From Chloroflexota bacterium (GTDB lineage: Bacteria; Chloroflexota; UBA6077; FW602-bin22; JAMCVK01), in NCBI GenBank assembly GCA_023475225.1, contig JAMCVK010000042.1:1-46117 (forward strand): a stretch of DNA of 46,117 nucleotides, read 5' to 3'. The notes beneath the pieces were generated by a model. The model made no database searches. It was not told where the DNA came from and worked only from the letters and a program-made list of their open reading frames with translations. This document shows positions 42,745 to 46,117 of this stretch, piece by piece; position 1 is the stretch's first letter, and each line of letters opens with the position of its first letter. The position numbers and the translations under genes were made by a program.

Positions 42745-44343
42745 CTAGGAACCCAGCGAAATAGGCACTCCATATTTAGGAACGACTATGGAGATGCCGG
42801 CTCCCCTAACCTTTTGCTGAAAGTACTTTATGCCACGTTCTTCGGTGTGGATAGGTATCAGAATAACCGGCCTGATCTCGTTGATTAGCTCCACCAGGCT
42901 CTGTCCGTCAGCGTGGCCAGAGGCATGCAGACCTCGCTCCCCCTGTGGTACCTCCCAGTGAAGCTCTTCCAAAGGCAGACCTGCATGGCGCATGCTGAAG
43001 TATTCTACCCAGGCCCGCAGACGTCGGAAGTCCATCTGGATCTCCTCGTCGAAGGCTTCGTGAGAAGAGTACAGGTATAGGCTTCCGCGGTGAGGTCGCA
43101 ACGTTGGCAGGTCATTAATGTCGTAGAAACTGAAGCAGAGGATATATTGATCCTGCTGTGCGTGTATCTGGGCGGGGGTAACCAGCCGGTGCTGGCACTC
43201 CTGCCGAATGTTCTTCTCCCACCGTTCGATGGTGAGCTTGGGCTCTTCGTAAACATGGATATTACTAGCCTCGCTGACCGAAGGAATAGCAGGGTCTATC
43301 AGGTGAGCTGTTTTTAAGAGGTAGGCATCCTTAGGCAGCACTACGAGAGCCCGTCCTGTCTCCCGAGCGATCTGTGCAAAGATCCGCAGCCTTTCGATGT
43401 TCCGCGGACCAAAGTCAGCCGCAACCAAACCTCGGGCCTGATGCACCTCGTCAAGGGCACGTTCTAACACGTCTTGCTCAGTATAGTTCGGGTCTCCCTC
43501 CCGCTCCAGGTCTGCTCGAGTGCCTTCACACAGGAGAGCCAGTGGCTTGAGTGCCCTCAACTCCTCAGCAAAGTGATGACTCAATTGCCCTTTTGTGCCG
43601 TGAAGCCGGATATCTCCGCTGTAGGCTACCCAGCCAGCGGAGGTCCTTACGGCGAAGGCCGAGGCTCCTGGGATGGAGTGGTCGACCGAAAAGCAGCGCA
43701 CCTCCAGCCCAGCGATATCCGTGGCGGGCTGGAGGTCGATAGAGGTCAAGGCTCTGCTACCTGGTGTCTCCACCCAGAAGGCGTGGGCTTCGGGTGAGAG
43801 GCTGGAGTGCTCGAACACTCGAAAAAGCCGCTGCTGAGCGGGTATCCTTCTTTCAGCCTGGATGAGGGCCCCGATTCGTTGCTTGGGGATTGTGTAGACT
43901 ACCTCGCTCTCGAAATCGCTGCGTCCGCTGTCCTGGATGGCTTTAGCGATAAAGGCTGTCATAGCGCTAGTGTACACAGGCACGTCCTCACGTACAAAAG
44001 AGAGATAGCCCGTGTGGTCCAGATGAGCGTGGGAAAGCAACACGCCGTGGATTTGGACATCTTGTAGGTCCCGAAACCCGGCTGATCCTTGAATGTTATC
44101 CCAGAGATCTGGCACTGCCTGCTCCAGGTCCGCGCGGTAGAGACCACGCAAGGGTGGCAGCAGTCCCATGGTCAATGGGTCCAGCAGGCCAAACCCTGGG
44201 CGTGGCTTCAGGTACTCTTCGTAGAAGCGGCCTCGTTCGTGGAAGGGAATCCCGAAATCGAAGAATATTCTGACCTCCCCATCTTCCAGGAGGAACTGGT
44301 TGCCCCCAATCTGGCCGACGCCGCCATAGCAAGTCAGTTTCAT
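42745..44343 (-). CDS. RNase J-like beta-CASP metallo-hydrolase
   Basis: The 532-residue cytoplasmic protein has an MBL domain with a beta-CASP insertion. It opens MKLTCYGGVGQIGGNQFLLE, shows the metal motif SHAHLDHTG (His105-His110), the AYSGDIRLHG motif, and a C-terminal HASGHADGQSLVELINEI followed by PIHTEE, as in RNase J and CPSF-type nucleases. It is divergent from housekeeping RNase J, with an extra ~50-residue segment between the first strands and HxHxDH. RNA processing or decay is the family-based expectation. Its ATG overlaps the stop of the RHS fragment. The convergent gap 42585-42744 shows no feature. Confidence 0.85.
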   Translation of the reverse strand: MKLTCYGGVGQIGGNQFLLEDGEVRIFFDFGIPFHERGRFYEEYLKPRPGFGLLDPLTMGLLPPLRGLYRADLEQAVPDLWDNIQGSAGFRDLQDVQIHGVLLSHAHLDHTGYLSFVREDVPVYTSAMTAFIAKAIQDSGRSDFESEVVYTIPKQRIGALIQAERRIPAQQRLFRVFEHSSLSPEAHAFWVETPGSRALTSIDLQPATDIAGLEVRCFSVDHSIPGASAFAVRTSAGWVAYSGDIRLHGTKGQLSHHFAEELRALKPLALLCEGTRADLEREGDPNYTEQDVLERALDEVHQARGLVAADFGPRNIERLRIFAQIARETGRALVVLPKDAYLLKTAHLIDPAIPSVSEASNIHVYEEPKLTIERWEKNIRQECQHRLVTPAQIHAQQDQYILCFSFYDINDLPTLRPHRGSLYLYSSHEAFDEEIQMDFRRLRAWVEYFSMRHAGLPLEELHWEVPQGERGLHASGHADGQSLVELINEIRPVILIPIHTEERGIKYFQQKVRGAGISIVVPKYGVPISLGS

Positions 44344-44480
44344 GCTAAGATCTCACGCTGCACCACTGACAATGCCTGCCCAAAGTAGTCAGTCACGATG
44401 TAGTATACCACGCCATTGTGCACCAGGGCCATAAGCCCCTCCAGGGCATAATAGTACTTGGTTACCACCTCAGAACGATG
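44340..44480 (-). pseudogene. RHS core fragment
   Basis: The minus-strand frame from the stop before 44480 to TGA 44342-44340 reads, near its middle, VVTKYYYALEGLMALVHNG then VVYYIVTDYFGQALSVV. This resembles the conserved RHS core (KYYYAG-QRIA-R-NG-LYYL--DHLGS). It is only about 46 codons, with no ribosome site and a truncated core, so it is a remnant of a displaced RHS gene rather than a working one. It lies between the candidate immunity gene and the RNase J-like gene. Confidence 0.65.
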
Positions 44481-44498
44481 CTATTGGGCTGACCACAT

Positions 44499-45206
44499 CT
44501 AGTCCAGGAACCTGAACGTGCGCACCATCCGCTCGAAGGCCTCCAGGTAGTGGTCGTAGTCCTCCCCAGCCGCACCGTACTCCAACTCGTAGACATGGGT
44601 GCCATGAAGGGCCAGAATGATGCTCCCCCTTACCGTCACCTTCGGACCTCCGTGAAGGCCGCCGGGGACGACATGAGAATACTCGAAGGTCCTGGCTATA
44701 TGCCCATCAAGGGGAACCGTACCCTCACGATACAGCTGCTCATACTCGAAGTCCTTGGATAGCTCGATATCCTCCTTGATGAAGCTCCTCTCCCTCTCTA
44801 TGTACCACTCCAGGGAGGCATAGCTGTCACCCTGGTTCCCCAGGGCATACGCCGTCACCCAAAGACCGGCGCTCCGGGTATCGCTGGGATTCCTCGGCCC
44901 GAAGGCGCACATCACCCAGTACTTGGTCATCCCCTTGCCCGGGATATCGGCTTCCCTCGCCGCTGTATTTATCTCCCAGTTGCGAGGGTATTCAAAGGAG
45001 AAGGACGGCCAACCCCGAGGGGACTGGAAGAGGGTATATCCCTGAATGCCACGGATTTCAAAGAGGGATCTCCCCACACCAGTGTAGCGCGCATAGAGTT
45101 TGATCCAGTCCAAGGAGATGTAGATAAGCAATCCAGTAAGGCCCATCGCCAGGATGAGCGTGAGAAGGCAAAAGCGCCATCTCCACAGCCATCCATCTTT
45201 CCTCAC
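44499..45206 (-). CDS. Membrane-anchored protein, candidate RHS immunity protein
   Basis: From GTG 45206 (AGGGGG seven bases upstream; a TTG at 45239 is an alternative) the product is 235 residues. One membrane helix (FCLLTLILAMGLTGLLIYI) is followed by a mainly beta outside domain with WPSFSFEYPRNWEI, a run resembling PsbP-like lipid or ligand-binding folds, and an C-terminal AFERMVRTFRFLD. It lies 52 bases after the RHS toxin-like gene, the standard place for an immunity gene. Immunity is inferred from position only; it could also be an unrelated PsbP-like surface protein. Confidence 0.65.
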   Translation of the reverse strand: MRKDGWLWRWRFCLLTLILAMGLTGLLIYISLDWIKLYARYTGVGRSLFEIRGIQGYTLFQSPRGWPSFSFEYPRNWEINTAAREADIPGKGMTKYWVMCAFGPRNPSDTRSAGLWVTAYALGNQGDSYASLEWYIERERSFIKEDIELSKDFEYEQLYREGTVPLDGHIARTFEYSHVVPGGLHGGPKVTVRGSIILALHGTHVYELEYGAAGEDYDHYLEAFERMVRTFRFLD

Positions 45207-45258
45207 AGTATGCCCCCTAACCCCCGCTGGAGGATGCAAGGATGCTCAGCCAGGCACA

Positions 45259-46117
45259 CTACCATCTCAGCCACCACATCGTACGCTGGATCGCCTCGAT
45301 CAATGCCCCCTCGCCTCTGTCCACCCGTTTCGCCCACCAGTCCTGATCATGGAAGTCGCGTTTCTTCAACTCACCCCACACAGCCCGCCCAACCTTGAAG
45401 GCACCCATCTCCTCAGCGATCGAATCTGGTGGGATAAACCAGATGGCCCGCCCGCTCTGGACATCAACGTGCACCGCCTCGTGCGCCAGCAGGGCGGCCA
45501 GGGCTTCGACGGGCGTACCACCTGCCCACCCCGCGTACAGTGGGTCGATCTCGATGTCGGTGCCACCCCTTGTCCAGGCTGAGGCGTTGCCAAAGGGGTC
45601 ACCAAACCGTATGGTGGTGCCTCGTTGATGAAGCAAAGCGGCCTGGCCAGAGCCCATCTTGGAGCGGATCAGCATAGACAGTGCTGCGGAGATGAACAGC
45701 CTCTCGGGAAGAGAGCCCTTGGCCCCGCCGAATATCCCCTCAGAGGGGCTCCAGCCATAGCCCCTGGCCATCCCATAGGCCTTCCAATCCTCCTCCGTCC
45801 AGGCACCCCCAGGTCCAGAGCCGGGATTGCGCAGGGAGAACTCCCGATCTCGCCGGTCCTCCTCAGTGGGATAGCGCCCGTGGATGAGACGAAACTCCTC
45901 CGCCCAAGGGTCAGGATCCCACGGGTAGTGGCCGGTTGGGTCGGAATACTTGACAGGGTTGTTATATCCGTAACTATAGCGGTTCAGGCTCTGCGGGTTC
46001 TTGTAGTCGGGCACGATCGTATCCGCACTGAGGAAGCGCCCCAGGCTGGGGTCATAGGCCCTTGAGCCGTACCAGTAGAAACTGCTCAGCTCGTCCCAGG
46101 TCTGAGCGGTATAGGCC
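45259..46117 (-). CDS. RHS repeat protein with C-terminal HExxH domain (5' truncated by window)
   Basis: The open frame runs off the right edge. The first visible part is the end of an RHS core (YGSRAYDPSLGRFLSADTIV, then NPQSLNRYSYGYNNPV and the hinge DPTGHYPWDP), the usual border before a variable toxin tip. The tip of about 230 residues contains ALLAHEAVHVDV, an HExxH zinc-peptidase motif (45469-45483), followed by AEEMGAFKVG, which could supply a third ligand. RHS proteins deliver C-terminal toxins between cells, so a protease toxin is inferred; the tip matches no family I know. A small membrane protein gene follows. Confidence 0.85.
   Translation of the reverse strand, partial: AYTAQTWDELSSFYWYGSRAYDPSLGRFLSADTIVPDYKNPQSLNRYSYGYNNPVKYSDPTGHYPWDPDPWAEEFRLIHGRYPTEEDRRDREFSLRNPGSGPGGAWTEEDWKAYGMARGYGWSPSEGIFGGAKGSLPERLFISAALSMLIRSKMGSGQAALLHQRGTTIRFGDPFGNASAWTRGGTDIEIDPLYAGWAGGTPVEALAALLAHEAVHVDVQSGRAIWFIPPDSIAEEMGAFKVGRAVWGELKKRDFHDQDWWAKRVDRGEGALIEAIQRTMWWLRW

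Overview
The window is 46.1 kb of bacterial DNA, GC-rich to about 55%, with closely packed genes on both strands. It looks like an anaerobic bacterium, most plausibly a member of the Chloroflexota. Supporting signs are many GTG/TTG starts with good Shine-Dalgarno sites, lipoprotein-type binding proteins, corrinoid methyltransferases and G/C-rich interspersed hairpin repeats. No 16S rRNA or other decisive marker is present, so the taxonomy is an inference.

Layout. Bases 1-122 hold the tail of a truncated gene, possibly a transposase. Bases 251-2880 (minus strand) carry the translation operon prfA-prmC-tsaC. Bases 2984-7036 (plus) carry a secreted ComEC-like metallo-hydrolase, a DUF3006 protein, a BtpA-family protein and a VanW/G5 cell-wall protein. 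Then come a small lipoprotein, tRNA-Arg(CCG), and a GAF-domain histidine kinase with a NarL-type response regulator.

Bases 9926-32152 are a catabolic island of about 22 kb, all on the plus strand. In order it has a 54-aa coiled-coil protein, a corrinoid protein, an MtmB-family methyltransferase, an NMT1-type binding lipoprotein and a BMP-type (nucleoside/purine-class) ABC transporter. A second MtmB-family methyltransferase and a three-subunit molybdenum hydroxylase follow. After these come an ECF transporter (S, T and a fused double ATPase), an SsnA/guanine-deaminase-like amidohydrolase and a second three-subunit molybdenum hydroxylase. Both MtmB-like proteins have glycine at the position of pyrrolysine in methanogen monomethylamine methyltransferase, so they are pyrrolysine-independent relatives of unknown substrate. 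Taken together, the genes suggest import of an N-methylated purine or similar heterocycle, corrinoid-dependent removal of the methyl group, hydrolytic deamination and Mo-dependent ring hydroxylation. This proposed system is the main finding.

Bases 32153-34146 hold a GT-C-type membrane protein gene flanked by inverted copies of an interspersed repeat. Then follow tRNA-Thr(CGT) and a diguanylate cyclase. On the minus strand at 35471-36391 is a lipoprotein metallophosphatase with a single in-frame TGA in a Cys-Gly-TGA motif. It has a promoter, a ribosome site, a signal peptide and a SECIS-like hairpin, so it is a candidate selenoprotein. Next are uvrB-uvrA, a threonine aldolase and an RNase J-like beta-CASP hydrolase. 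At the right edge is an RHS module: an RHS protein whose C-terminal tip carries HExxH, a small membrane-anchored protein where an immunity gene would sit, and a decayed RHS core fragment.
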